Positions 1 through 12,506 of a DNA stretch of 41,421 nucleotides are shown one piece after another. The stretch comes from Neocallimastix lanati (nom. inval.) (taxonomy: Eukaryota; Neocallimastigomycota; Neocallimastigomycetes; Neocallimastigales; Neocallimastigaceae), in the NCBI GenBank assembly GCA_016946835.1, contig JACVTC010000199.1:175001-216421 (forward strand), written 5' to 3'. A program made the translations under genes and the position numbers. How positions within the stretch are numbered: position 1 is the first letter of the stretch; each line of letters starts with the position of its first letter. The notes under the pieces were generated by a model. It did no database searches and was not told where the DNA came from. It saw only the letters and a program-made list of their open reading frames with translations.

Positions 1-310
1 CTTTTTTAATGATGTATTTATAATAATTGAACTAAATAATTTATATCATTTAATAATTGTATACATTATATATTGTATATACATACATTTATGTAATATT
101 AACTTTAATATTATTTATTTCTAATTTTTAAATATCAAAATATACAAAGAATTAAATAATATAAAGATAAGTGCGATTAACTTTCATTTAAAATTGGGTA
201 AAAAAAAAAAGAAAGTAAACAACTAATTTTATTATTATTATTAAATAATTAAAATTTTTTTAATCGTAATTATTTATTATTTTTATAATTATTAATATTT
301 TTATTTTAAT

Positions 311-470
311 TTATTTTATTTTATTCAATCAGTACTTTATATTTAATATTCTACTATTTATTTTATTTTATTTCATTCAATCAGTACTTTATATTTAATA
401 TTCTACTATTTATTTTATTTTATTTCATTCAATCTGTACTTTATATTTAATATACTAATATTTATTATTT
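311..470. repeat. Tandem repeat, about 51-52 bp x 3
   Basis: Three near-identical head-to-tail units share the core CAATCAGTACTTTATATTTA (the third has CAATCTGTAC). The core starts at 327, 378 and 430. The rest of 1-679 is A/T-rich DNA with no gene that I can see. Confidence 0.85.
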
Positions 471-679
471 ATTTTTTTAATTAATATATATAATATTAGT
501 TTTATTATTGGTGGAGGGTAAATATTTTCAGATAATTAATATTAATTAAAAAATAATATTAATTAAAAATATTTGGTAGTAAAGTTTAGTAATAATTTTT
601 TTTTTAAAGATATTTATTAATAAAATTAAATATTTAATAAAATTTAAATTTCATTTTTAAATTTACATATGTATATTAT

Positions 680-885
680 TGTTAGAATATGTGAATATGA
701 TGTTATAATATATGAATATGAGATTAATGTAATAAAATGTAATGTAATATAAATAATGTATTAGCCATAATGTATTAATATAAAAGCATTTAATTTAGAA
801 TAATTAAGTGCTAGTAACTCTTTATCACAAAAATATATTAATAAAGTTGACATAATTATAAAACCTAAATTCTTAATTCTTAACA
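680..885 (+). repeat. 5' LTR of element G
   Basis: 206 bp, TG...CA ends, same as 1804-2009. The next bases (890-908) form a perfect 7-bp hairpin, AAGAGTC/GACTCTT, and 912-937 can form a second, AAGGATT/AATCCTT. No TGG-type tRNA primer site abuts the LTR. Confidence 0.9.
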
Positions 886-1388
886 GATAAAGAGTCTCAT
901 CGACTCTTAGAAAGGATTCTTTGGAATAGAAATCCTTAGCCGAATGTAATATTATTTCAAGGAAATAAATTGGAAACTAAAATTGTGATAAAAGTTGCTC
1001 ATTATGTCAATCATAGAAAAATAAATAAAATTGATTTCGAACATTTGAAATGATCAAGATTACAAAAATTGAAGAAACGCGAAAAAATTTAATATAGTTG
1101 ATAAAAGAGAATCCCTAAGTAGAATAAAAGTAAATTGAAGCTCTAAAAATATAGAAACATTAAATAAATAGAGATAAACAAGGTTAAGCATATATTAGTA
1201 TAAATTATATTTCCCCATACAATACTGAGACTCTTAATGAAAATTATACTGAAAACATTAAAACATTAATTGATAATTAAATATTTTTTTTGAATATTAT
1301 TTAACATATTTCATTAAAGAATAATTTATAAATACAATATTGATTTTTAAATGATGTAATACCCAAGAGGTTATCATACAATAAACAA

Positions 1389-1505
1389 ATAGCGTAAATC
1401 CTAACGAGTAGCTATAAACATAATTGAAATAGCGTAAATCCTAACAAGTAGTTATAAACATAATTAAATGGCGTAAAACCTAAAGAGTAGCCATAAATAT
1501 AACCA
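1389..1505 (+). repeat. 40-bp tandem repeat in element G interior
   Basis: Three copies of a roughly 40-bp unit containing AGCGTAAATCCTAACGAGTA. The units start near 1391, 1431 and 1470, and the third is more diverged. The repeat is non-coding. Confidence 0.85.
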
Positions 1506-1803
1506 TTTATATAAAGATAGGATTGGTATAAAACCATAAATGTATCCAACCTACAATAAACATTAAGTTTGAATTATATTAAAGGTTTAAACGTTTAACC
1601 ACAAAACGTAATAGTATTTAATAATATAAATTTTTGAATAAAATAAATAAAAATATGCATTAAATGTTTAAAATTTCAATTAAGAAAATTTTATAAAAGA
1701 GAATAAAATTTCGTAAAAATTAAATTTTAGAATAATAGTAATTTACACATATTCACCTATAAACCGAATTTTATCGTTTAGAAAAACTAGGTTTAGGGGG
1801 GAA

Positions 1804-2009
1804 TGTTAGAATATGTGAATATGATGTTATAATATATGAATATGAGATTAATGTAATAAAATGTAATGTAATATAAATAATGTATTAGCCATAATGTATT
1901 AATATAAAAGCATTTAATTTAGAATAATTAAGTGCTAGTAACTCTTTATCACAAAAATATATTAATAAAGTTGACATAATTATAAAACCTAAATTCTTAA
2001 TTCTTAACA
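1804..2009 (+). repeat. 3' LTR of element G
   Basis: 206 bp, matches 680-885 base for base by eye. Preceded by the G-rich purine tract and followed by the ATTAT target duplication and an (AT)n run. Confidence 0.9.
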
Positions 2010-2013
2010 ATTA

Positions 2014-4534
<2,521 letters not shown>

Positions 4535-4541
4535 AAAAAAA
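4535..4541 (-). terminator. Pol III terminator of tRNA-Glu
   Basis: A run of seven A on the + strand is T7 on the minus strand. It lies directly past the 3' end of the tRNA, the usual eukaryotic Pol III stop. Confidence 0.8.
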
Positions 4542-4542
4542 G

Positions 4543-4614
4543 CTCAACATAGGGGAATCGAACCCCTGCCGCCACGGTGAGAGCGCGGAATCCTAGCCAC
4601 TGGACCAATGCGGA
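4543..4614 (-). tRNA. tRNA-Glu (anticodon CTC)
   Basis: Read on the minus strand this is a 72-nt tRNA. The D-arm region is GGTCCAGTGGCTAGGA, the anticodon stem is CCGCG/CGTGG around the loop CTCTCAC (anticodon CTC, Glu), and the T-arm is AGGGG-TTCGATT-CCCCT. It has no intron and no encoded CCA. The acceptor stem TCCGCAT/ATGTTGA has one G-T wobble and one C-T mismatch, so slight decay is possible. A and B boxes are intact and a T7 terminator follows. Element A begins 15 nt upstream of its 5' end. This is the only host gene I can support, and it probably marked the integration site for the whole stack. Confidence 0.9.
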
Positions 4615-4629
4615 TATTACATTTTTCTT

Positions 4630-5130
4630 TGATAAGAATGTACTAAATAATGCATTCTTAATTAAATCTACGATTTATTTCTAATACATTATGTGTACAT
4701 TATTATTTTTGTACTTTAATAAATTTTTAAATTCAAAGATTAAAAATTAGATCAAAAATTATATTAAACTTTATAATTTTTATATTAAATCTTATATTAA
4801 TAGTAATATTTTTATATATTTAAAACTTATATTAACAATATTAATAATAAATCTTATTTTTTTATTTTTATATTAATAATGAAAATTTGTATTAATAATA
4901 TTTTTATATATTGATAATTAAAAATTTATATATTATATTTTAACTTTTATTATAAAATTTTATATCGAAATGTTTTATTTTATATTGAAAAATATTTTAT
5001 TTTATTAAAAACCTTTATATTAGAATAGTATTTTTATTTTTATTTGAATATTTTAACAGATTGTAATAAAAATTTTAGCCAATTAAATAAATTCTTATTA
5101 GTAATATTTTAGATATTTTTAAATAAATAA

Positions 5131-5183
<53 letters not shown>

Positions 5184-5274
5184 TTTTATTAATATTATAA
5201 ATGTATTTTATTTATATTGTTATAATTAAATTTTATATAATTAATTATAAAAATCAATTTAAATTTAATAGTTT

Positions 5275-5306
<32 letters not shown>

Positions 5307-5520
5307 TAAATAAAATGTAATTTAGTGGCAAGAACAACTTTTATGCCTTGAAAAAAAGTATAAATAGTTGTAAATTTTGCTACTAATTTTTAAATATCAT
5401 CAAAAAAAATAAAATAAAATAAAATAAAATAAAATAAATTTATAAATAAAAATAATAAATAAAAAAATAAAATTTGTGTTTCCTTACTTTATTTTTATTT
5501 AATTCTCTAAAACCTTAACA
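4630..5520 (+). repeat. 5' LTR of element A
   Basis: 891 bp, starting TGATAAGAATG and ending CCTTAACA. It contains two long poly-A runs (about 5113-5180 and 5279-5306) that are matched in the right copy apart from 3 nt. Confidence 0.93.
5359..5367 (+). promoter_or_regulatory. Candidate TATA box in 5' LTR of A
   Basis: TATAAATAG in the U3-like part of the LTR, 154 bp before its end and beside one of the few mixed-composition stretches. The motif is weak evidence in DNA this AT-rich. Confidence 0.4.
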
Positions 5521-5526
5521 TTTATA

Positions 5527-5543
5527 TGGTGGCGATATCGGGG
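5527..5543 (+). promoter_or_regulatory. Candidate primer binding site of A
   Basis: TGGTGGCGATATCGGGG begins 6 nt after the LTR. Its complement would end ...CGCCACCA, matching the 3' CCA expected of a tRNA primer. I cannot name the tRNA. The pattern resembles the shared site in B and D, TGGTGGAGAATCCGGGC. Confidence 0.6.
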
Positions 5544-5833
5544 AATTAAATAGAAATAATAGTAAATAACATAGATTTTTTTTTAATTTTTTTTTTATTT
5601 TATATTGATAAACAAGTAAGTCGTTAATCCTTTGATTAACCCATGGCGCTTGTTTGATATATATATATAAAAAAAATTTTTTTAAATAAGTAAAATTAAG
5701 ATTCTAAAAAAACAAATTTTGTAAAATTATAACAAGGAGCGGATAGAGCTCATACACAGTGTATTCTCAGATAGCAACAAATTAACTCTATTCATAGTAG
5801 GTTATTGAATAGTAGTTAATTTGGAGATTAATT

Positions 5834-5963
5834 GGAAAGTAGACGAAGGTATTTGGTTACCGACCCGGTAATAATAGTTCAACCTTCAACGTTTCAACAC
5901 ACGAAGGTGCGGGTACTTTCCAAGCACTGGCGAATAAGGAGCTTACGTCACCGAAGGCGTAAG
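5834..5963 (+). promoter_or_regulatory. Structured leader RNA domain of element A
   Basis: A less AT-rich block rich in perfect inverted repeats. Outer stem GGAAAGTA (5834-5841) pairs with TACTTTCC (5914-5921). It encloses hairpin TTACCG/CGGTAA (5857-5862/5866-5871, 3-nt loop) and hairpin ACCTTC/GAAGGT (5882-5887/5903-5908). A separate hairpin, CTTACG/CGTAAG (5942-5947/5958-5963), has an inner CC-GAA-GG. Its place between primer site and gag suggests packaging, dimerisation or translation control, which is inference. Confidence 0.55.
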
Positions 5964-6540
5964 ATTGTTTTTTTTATATAATTTTTTTTACTTTTCTTTG
6001 TGCTAGTTATAAGGCACTTTATTATATAAAGTATCAGACTTTGGCTAACTTCGCCATTTAAATTTTTTTTATTTTTTTTTATTACTGGTACTTTATTTGT
6101 TATATAATTCCTGTAATAGAATCTTAATTTACTTTGAAAATATTGTGTTTTTAGTTAATTTTTATTAGTTAATAAAAATATTATTGAATACTTTTAAAAT
6201 TTTTTTATTCCGTACATAGATTATCGGATTAAGTTTATCCTACATAGTAATTGGGCTAGTGGGCTCTGAACTGCTATATTTTATATTGAATATAGTAATC
6301 GTGGCACACGCGTGGCATGACACCATTAGGTAAGCTGCACGTCAGACAGTGTGTACTATCAGATTGTACGACAATAAAGATTATTTTTTTGTATTTAATA
6401 ATTATAATTAATTAATAATTTTATTAGCTATAACAATACAATATTTATCGTTTAAAAAGAAAAATTTTTGAAAGGTGAAAATAATAAATAAAACTTTGCT
6501 TCTAAATTTATTACTACAAATATACTAAATTACAAAATTC

Positions 6541-6735
6541 AAGTGGTCGATAAAGATTTCGAGCTTGAAAAATATTCTATTAAGTTGTCGATAAAGATTT
6601 CGAACTTAAAATTATTCTATTAAGTTGTCGATAAAGATTTCGAACTTAAAATTATTCTTAAAAAAGTAGTCGAAAAGAACCTCGTGCTTTATAATTTCTA
6701 CTAAGTTGTCGATAAGGATTTCGAGCTTATACTTA
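6541..6735 (+). repeat. About 40-bp tandem repeats in leader of A
   Basis: Five units carry variants of AAGTTGTCGATAAAGATTTC followed by GA(A/G)CTT. The fourth is diverged and the others nearly identical. Each unit is itself a weak inverted repeat (AAGTT...TCGA against TCGAACTT), so the RNA would form a row of small hairpins. The rest of the leader (5544-6910) shows no ORF above background. Confidence 0.8.
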
Positions 6736-6910
6736 CTAAAGAAAGCAAATAAAATTATTATTTTCAAAAATTACTAAGATATATTGTTTTAAAATTTGAT
6801 TCGATATTAAATTACTTGTTAAATTATATTTTTAAAGTTGGACTTTCAAATTTATTCGTATTTAATAACCTCGTTAATTTACAATAAAAAAATTATTAAC
6901 TAAAAACGAA

Positions 6911-7816
6911 ATGTCTACTAAAAGTACTTTAAGTTTTAAAGAATTAAAGAAAGAATTACGAGACATAGTGAAGCTTAGCAAGGACAATTTAGATATAAAG
7001 TCCTGGGCTACTGAATTAAAACTTTGGATCAAGATACAAGGTATCACAGATCCGGAAACAATATTTAATGCTTGTTTACTTACCAGCTCTGGTGAAGTAC
7101 AACGCGTTATTGAAGATTTGGGAGAAGATAGTGATGATGAAAGTGATGATTCATCAGATGAAGAAGAAGATGATGAAGAAGAAAATGTTGATGATGATAA
7201 ATTTCCTTCTCTTGAAAAAATTATTTCAAGTCTTGAAAATTTTTACGGTATTAAAGAAGACCAAAATTTACTTCTTAAAGAACTTCGTGCAATGCGAATT
7301 AAAAGAAACGAAAAGATTAAAGACTTTAATGTAAGATATAGAACTTTGTACACTAAACTTGATAAAAAGAGAAGAAAGCGCATTGGTGTACTAGATTATA
7401 TTGACTCTATTCAAAATAATTATGAAGCCTGGAAGAAATTATCCCTTAAAGATGATATAAGTATGGAGAAAGCTTTCAAAATTGCCGAGAAAGTAGATAG
7501 ACTTTCTGTAAGGAACAATAATATTAATACCTATAATGTTAATAATTCCCAGCATAATCAAAATAATCAAAACAGTACTACTTCAAGACTTTATCCTAAA
7601 AGAAGAAACGAAACTTTCCAAACAAGTCAAACAAATAATAAACTGAAACCTCAAGATATTATAGAAGAATCAACCCAGAAAATGAGAAATTTATCTGTTA
7701 AAACTTGCTTCTTCTGTAAGGAAGAAGGTCATTACTCATACTATTGCCCTCAATTAAATAAGATTATGGAAAAAAATAAAAAAGAAATATATTCCAAAAA
7801 GTCTTTAAACTTCTAA
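6911..7816 (+). CDS. gag: Gag of element A
   Basis: A 301-residue structural protein expected to form the virus-like particle in the cytoplasm and bind the element RNA. The N-terminal half is a helical capsid-like region interrupted by a strongly acidic Asp/Glu/Ser tract (about residues 72-97). The second half is Asn/Gln-rich and ends in one CCHC zinc knuckle, C-x2-C-x4-H-x4-C, with Cys266, Cys269, His274 and Cys279. The start at 6911 is the first ATG of the frame after a leader of about 1.4 kb, and homologous Gags in B and D begin at equivalent places. The last codons contain the slippery TTTAAAC, so most ribosomes would stop at 7814-7816 and a minority would continue into pol. No lesion is seen. 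Confidence 0.9.
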   Translation: MSTKSTLSFKELKKELRDIVKLSKDNLDIKSWATELKLWIKIQGITDPETIFNACLLTSSGEVQRVIEDLGEDSDDESDDSSDEEEDDEEENVDDDKFPSLEKIISSLENFYGIKEDQNLLLKELRAMRIKRNEKIKDFNVRYRTLYTKLDKKRRKRIGVLDYIDSIQNNYEAWKKLSLKDDISMEKAFKIAEKVDRLSVRNNNINTYNVNNSQHNQNNQNSTTSRLYPKRRNETFQTSQTNNKLKPQDIIEESTQKMRNLSVKTCFFCKEEGHYSYYCPQLNKIMEKNKKEIYSKKSLNF

Positions 7817-7856
7817 ATGGGAGCAGAAGCACTCCCAATGACAAAACAATAGCTTC
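7804..7856 (+). promoter_or_regulatory. -1 frameshift signal (TTTAAAC plus pseudoknot), element A
   Basis: The heptamer T-TTA-AAC (7804-7810) lies in gag phase, two codons before the gag stop, and matches the X-XXY-YYZ rule. Seven nt later a perfect 6-bp stem TGGGAG (7818-7823)/CTCCCA (7832-7837) forms. Its loop GAAGC (7826-7830) is complementary to GCTTC (7852-7856), giving an H-type pseudoknot. Pol is open in the -1 frame from about 7777, across the gag stop. Spacing and geometry match known -1 sites; efficiency cannot be judged from sequence. Confidence 0.88.
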
Positions 7857-10800
7857 ATTAAATAATTTACAAAATAATACTTTTACCAAGAATACCCCAA
7901 TTGATAATAATTCCTTTAATAAAGAATCTGAAGAATCTGATTTTAGTGACACAACTGAAAGTGAGGATAATATCATTATAAATGCTATAAAAAGAAAAAT
8001 GAATGATAATAACAGCGAAAAGGAAGAAAATAATTCCAAGAAAGTACATAAAAGTTTAAAAGATAATCCACGTCCTTTCGCAACTCCTGCTTTAAGAAAG
8101 AAGAAAGAAAATGAGCTACATAATAAACCAAATAAAGTTTATAAAAATCAAATACTTCCTTCAATTTTAACTCAACCAAATATTAACAAAGAAAAACAAA
8201 AAGAAAAGGAATTAAGAAATATAACAAGAGTAAGAGAAAGTAAAGAAGAAAACAACAATTATTCATCAAAAGGAAAGAAAAAAGTTGAATCTGAAGATAT
8301 ACTTGTAATCGATAATGAAATAGAAGATATAGAAATGAATAAAGATAATCAACAAAATAAAACTAATACTTTGGAAAAATTAATTTCAACAAAAACTAAG
8401 GAAACTAATAATGGAAATACTCAATTAGTAAAAAGGAATATCAAAATGATGAATAATAAAGAACCTTACAATATTATGGATGATTTAAATAATCTTAAAT
8501 CCAGTATTACGATAGGTCAACTCTTGAATGCATGTCCTAAAATTCGTTCACAATTAACTCAAGGTTTAAAGTTAGAAAAGTCTAAAATAATTGGAACTGT
8601 AGACAATGTAATAGCACGAACTTTATTAGTAAATAACTATGACCATAGCTACATAAGTAAAAGTAATGAAGTAGCCGAAGAAGACTTAGCAATGGTTGAT
8701 GCAAGTGTTGACGGAGTACTAGGAAAACTTTTAATTGATTCTTGTAGTAACCTAAGCATCGTTACTAAGCAGTATTTTGATAAATTACCTGGTGAATATG
8801 AAACAGTTGGAAAAAGTCGTGGAAGAATCCAACTAGCAACACAAGATGAAGAATACTCGGAAGGAATTATTGTTCGATTACCAGTAAAAATTAATAATTA
8901 TGAATTTAATGCGGACTTTAGAATTATTGAGAAAGAAGACTCATTTTATGATATGTTAATAAACTTTAAAACTCAAATCGATCATTGTTTATTTATTCAT
9001 CCAACCTTAAACAGTCTATGTAAACTTTTGTCAGAAAGTGAATACGAAGAAATAGCTAAAATAAATAATCAATATTATGATGAAGAAAGTATAATCTGCA
9101 CTATTAGAAAAGTTGAAGAAACGAATAATGAAAAGGAAATTATAAAGGAATTAACTCCAATGGAATTTATTGAGAGTGATGAATTTTTAAGTACCTTAAA
9201 TAAAGATTATAAAGAACAAATTATTAAAATTCTCAAAGAAATGATTGACATAGTTGCCACTTCAACAGAAGAACTAACTCCTTCTAAACTTTCACCACAT
9301 AAGATCCGTTTGAAAGCAAATGCAAAGCCAGTAAAATTAAGAAGTTATAGGTTAACTAAATTAAAATCAGATATCTTAAAAGAAGAACTTACAAAGCTTA
9401 TTAAGAAAGGATTGATAGAACCATCCTGTTCAGAATGGTCATCTCCAGTAGTACTCATTCTAAAACACAATGGAAAGTGGCGCTTGTGCATTGACTACCG
9501 AAAAGTCAATGATATGACAGAAAAAGATTCTTATTCAGTTCCATATATAGATGAAATTTTTGATAGTCTCGGAGGAGCTAAAATATTTACAACTCTTGAT
9601 TTATTTTCTGGTTTTCACCAAATCTTAATGGATGAAGAAAGCGTTGAAGTAACCACTTTCACTACTAAGTTTGGAAATTATCAATTTAAGGTTATGCCTT
9701 TTGGACTTACTGGAGCTCCCTCAACCTTCCAAAGAGAAATGAATAAAATTTTATTCCCTTTTATTGGTGAATTTGTTTATGTATTTATTGATGATGTTTT
9801 GATCTATTCAAAAAGTATCGAAGAACATTTAATTCATATTAAACAAGTATTAGAAGTATTTAAAGAAAACAAGTTAAAAATTAATATTGAAAAGTGCCAT
9901 TTTCTTCAAACTGAAGTTGATGTATTAGGTCACAAACTTACTACTAAAGGATTAAGTCCCATGGAAAGTAAGATAACAGCTATTAAGAAGTGGGAAGCCC
10001 CTTCATCACTTCATGAATTAAGATCATTTTTAGGAGCAGTGGGATATTATCGTGATTTTATTCCTAAATATGCTCAAATTACCTCACCTTTATGTAAATT
10101 ATTGAAAAAGAATACCAAATATGAATGGAATAAAGAACAACAAGAAAGCTTTGAACTCCTAAAAGAAAAATTAATCAATGCACCTATTCTAAAATTTCCG
10201 TCATTTGACAAACCTTTTATCATTAGAACTGATGCTTCGTATAATGGAATTGGTGGAGTTCTTTTACAAAAAGAAGAAGAAACCGGTAAGGAGCATCCAA
10301 TACACTTTATAAGTAGAAGTTTAAAGAAAGCTGAAAAGAATTATGGTATTACCGATTTAGAAGGAACCGCTTTGTTTTACTGTATGACTAAATTTAAATC
10401 TTATATTGAAGGAAATCCATTACCTACAACTATTTACACAGATCATAAACCATTAGTTGGTTTATTTAAGAATAAAGAACCTTTGAATGCAAGGCAAACA
10501 AGATGGTGTCTAACCGCTAGTATGCTCGGAATTAATATAAAATATGAATCAGGCAAAAAGAATGTGTTAGCTGATGCTCTTTCAAGAATGAAAAGTAAGG
10601 AAGAGAGAAAGATATTATTAACAAAAATTACTAATGGAAATAATGAAGAATTATTATCTAAAGTTATAAAGGAATTTATTAATGAAAAGTTTACTGTTAT
10701 TGATGGTGAAGATTATTTTATCGACAATGGAAATTATAGAAAATTAATAACGGACGAAAATGAAAGGTTTAAATTAATTTTAGAAGCTCATAATATTGGC

Positions 10801-11814
10801 CACGAAGGATATTACAAAACATATCAAAGACTTAAGAAAAACTTTTATTGGAATCATATGATTAAAGATATCAAAAGAATTGTTAGTAATTGTGAAAAAT
10901 GCCAGTTAAATCGTCCTCAACCATATCCAGAACCAACCGAAAACCATCCAACTAAAGTGGAGGGTCCCTTTGTGCATTTAGGATTAGATATTATAGGACC
11001 GTTACCAAAAACAAGAAATAATAATCAATATATTATAGTAACTGTTGATTACTTTACCAAATGGGTTGAAGCCGAACCCACTGAAAACATAACTTCCTCT
11101 GATATAATTAAATTTTTAATAAACGTTTTTGCAAGACATGGTGTGCCTCAAGTTATTACTACAGATAATGGAGTCCAATTCACTTCTGATATGACTAAAA
11201 TCTTTCTTGATCTTTATGATGTTTATGTAAAATTCATAGCTACCTATCACCCTGAATCCAATGGTCTCACTGAAAACCGAAATAAAGAAATTGGAAAATT
11301 ACTTCGTTTATTAGGAAGGAAAAATCAAGATTGGGATGAAGTTTTACCTTCTGCTTTATGGGCACTTCGAACTACCAAAAACACAGCTACCGGACATTCT
11401 AGTTTTGAATTAGTATATGGAAGAGAAGACCAACAGCCTTATGATATAGCCATAAGAACAATTGAAAATGCAGGTAAATCGTATGATGAAATTTTAATGG
11501 AAAAATTTGTTCGTCATTATCAATGGACTAGAGAAGCATGCGAAAATGTGAAGAATGCTAACAAGTATTGGGCAACAAGACGAGAAGAACAAATAAGTAT
11601 GAAAAAAGGAAAAGAATTAAAAGCTGGTGATCTTGTTCTTGTTAGAAACTTTAGCCGCACTAAGCTAGAACCATATTACAATGGACCATTTAAAATTTTA
11701 AAAATTCAATTCAACACGGCAACCTTAATCGATCAGAAAACTGGGAAACAACTCGATAGGAATGTTCATTTTAAAAATTTAGTAAAGTTTAACTCCGCTT
11801 ACAGAGAAGCTTGA
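7810..11814 (+). CDS. pol: Pol polyprotein of element A (PR-RT-RNaseH-IN)
   Basis: Entered by -1 frameshift at 7804-7810; the first in-frame ATG is at 7999 (1,271 residues from there, numbering below). The first 190 residues are a charged, low-complexity linker. Protease has Asp-Ser-Cys at 247-249, where Gly is usual in the third place. Reverse transcriptase follows, with the catalytic FIDD box ending Asp598-Asp599. RNase H begins near Asp745 and ends near the ADALSR motif. Integrase has an HHCC zinc region, DDE residues Asp997, Asp1056 and Glu1092 (35 residues between the last two), and a GPF-type C-terminal module. There is no chromodomain. All key RT and IN residues are present and there is no internal stop. 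The product would be cut by its protease into enzymes that copy RNA to DNA and integrate it in the nucleus. Confidence 0.93.
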   Translation, partial: LLNGSRSTPNDKTIASLNNLQNNTFTKNTPIDNNSFNKESEESDFSDTTESEDNIIINAIKRKMNDNNSEKEENNSKKVHKSLKDNPRPFATPALRKKKENELHNKPNKVYKNQILPSILTQPNINKEKQKEKELRNITRVRESKEENNNYSSKGKKKVESEDILVIDNEIEDIEMNKDNQQNKTNTLEKLISTKTKETNNGNTQLVKRNIKMMNNKEPYNIMDDLNNLKSSITIGQLLNACPKIRSQLTQGLKLEKSKIIGTVDNVIARTLLVNNYDHSYISKSNEVAEEDLAMVDASVDGVLGKLLIDSCSNLSIVTKQYFDKLPGEYETVGKSRGRIQLATQDEEYSEGIIVRLPVKINNYEFNADFRIIEKEDSFYDMLINFKTQIDHCLFIHPTLNSLCKLLSESEYEEIAKINNQYYDEESIICTIRKVEETNNEKEIIKELTPMEFIESDEFLSTLNKDYKEQIIKILKEMIDIVATSTEELTPSKLSPHKIRLKANAKPVKLRSYRLTKLKSDILKEELTKLIKKGLIEPSCSEWSSPVVLILKHNGKWRLCIDYRKVNDMTEKDSYSVPYIDEIFDSLGGAKIFTTLDLFSGFHQILMDEESVEVTTFTTKFGNYQFKVMPFGLTGAPSTFQREMNKILFPFIGEFVYVFIDDVLIYSKSIEEHLIHIKQVLEVFKENKLKINIEKCHFLQTEVDVLGHKLTTKGLSPMESKITAIKKWEAPSSLHELRSFLGAVGYYRDFIPKYAQITSPLCKLLKKNTKYEWNKEQQESFELLKEKLINAPILKFPSFDKPFIIRTDASYNGIGGVLLQKEEETGKEHPIHFISRSLKKAEKNYGITDLEGTALFYCMTKFKSYIEGNPLPTTIYTDHKPLVGLFKNKEPLNARQTRWCLTASMLGINIKYESGKKNVLADALSRMKSKEERKILLTKITNGNNEELLSKVIKEFINEKFTVIDGEDYFIDNGNYRKLITDENERFKLILEAHNIGHEGYYKTYQRLKKNFYWNHMIKDIKRIVSNCEKCQLNRPQPYPEPTENHPTKVEGPFVHLGLDIIGPLPKTRNNNQYIIVTVDYFTKWVEAEPTENITSSDIIKFLINVFARHGVPQVITTDNGVQFTSDMTKIFLDLYDVYVKFIATYHPESNGLTENRNKEIGKLLRLLGRKNQDWDEVLPSALWALRTTKNTATGHSSFELVYGREDQQPYDIAIRTIENAGKSYDEILMEKFVRHYQWTREACENVKNANKYWATRREEQISMKKGKELKAGDLVLVRNFSRTKLEPYYNGPFKILKIQFNTATLIDQKTGKQLDRNVHFKNLVKFNSAYREA

Positions 11815-11832
11815 GTCTTCGTCGGGGCATCT

Positions 11833-12333
11833 TGATAAGAATGTACTAAATAATGCATTCTTAATTAAATCTACGATTTATTTCTAATACATTATGTGTA
11901 CATTATTATTTTTGTACTTTAATAAATTTTTAAATTCAAAGATTAAAAATTAGATCAAAAATTATATTAAACTTTATAATTTTTATATTAAATCTTATAT
12001 TAATAGTAATATTTTTATATATTTAAAACTTATATTAACAATATTAATAATAAATCTTATTTTTTTATTTTTATATTAATAATGAAAATTTGTATTAATA
12101 ATATTTTTATATATTGATAATTAAAAATTTATATATTATATTTTAACTTTTATTATAAAATTTTATATCGAAATGTTTTATTTTATATTGAAAAATATTT
12201 TATTTTATTAAAAACCTTTATATTAGAATAGTATTTTTATTTTTATTTGAATATTTTAACAGATTGTAATAAAAATTTTAGCCAATTAAATAAATTCTTA
12301 TTAGTAATATTTTAGATATTTTTAAATAAATAA

Positions 12334-12383
<50 letters not shown>

Positions 12384-12474
12384 TTTTATTAATATTATAA
12401 ATGTATTTTATTTATATTGTTATAATTAAATTTTATATAATTAATTATAAAAATCAATTTAAATTTAATAGTTT

Positions 12475-12506
<32 letters not shown>

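Larger units (their letters stand above)
680..2009 (+). mobile_element. Element G: miniature non-autonomous LTR element (TRIM-like)
   Basis: Two 206-bp direct repeats (680-885 and 1804-2009) that I read as identical flank a 918-bp interior. Each begins TGTTAG and ends CTTAACA. The element is bounded by the 5-bp duplication ATTAT (675-679 and 2010-2014). A purine tract with GGGGGG (about 1787-1803) precedes the right LTR, as expected for a polypurine tract and hence for + orientation. No ORF longer than about 60 codons lies inside, so it must be moved by proteins from elsewhere. Identical LTRs imply recent insertion. The partner family is unknown. Confidence 0.9.

Noticed and set aside
7764-8179. 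Minus-strand ORFs opposite the A gag-pol junction
   Set aside because: Hydrophobic shadows of the Asn/Lys/Glu-rich + strand frames. The same holds for the minus-strand ORFs over 14476-14760, 16978-17160, 18877-19245, 20359-20598, 23565-23774, 26978-27292, 35711-35941, 36212-36538 and 36830-37144.
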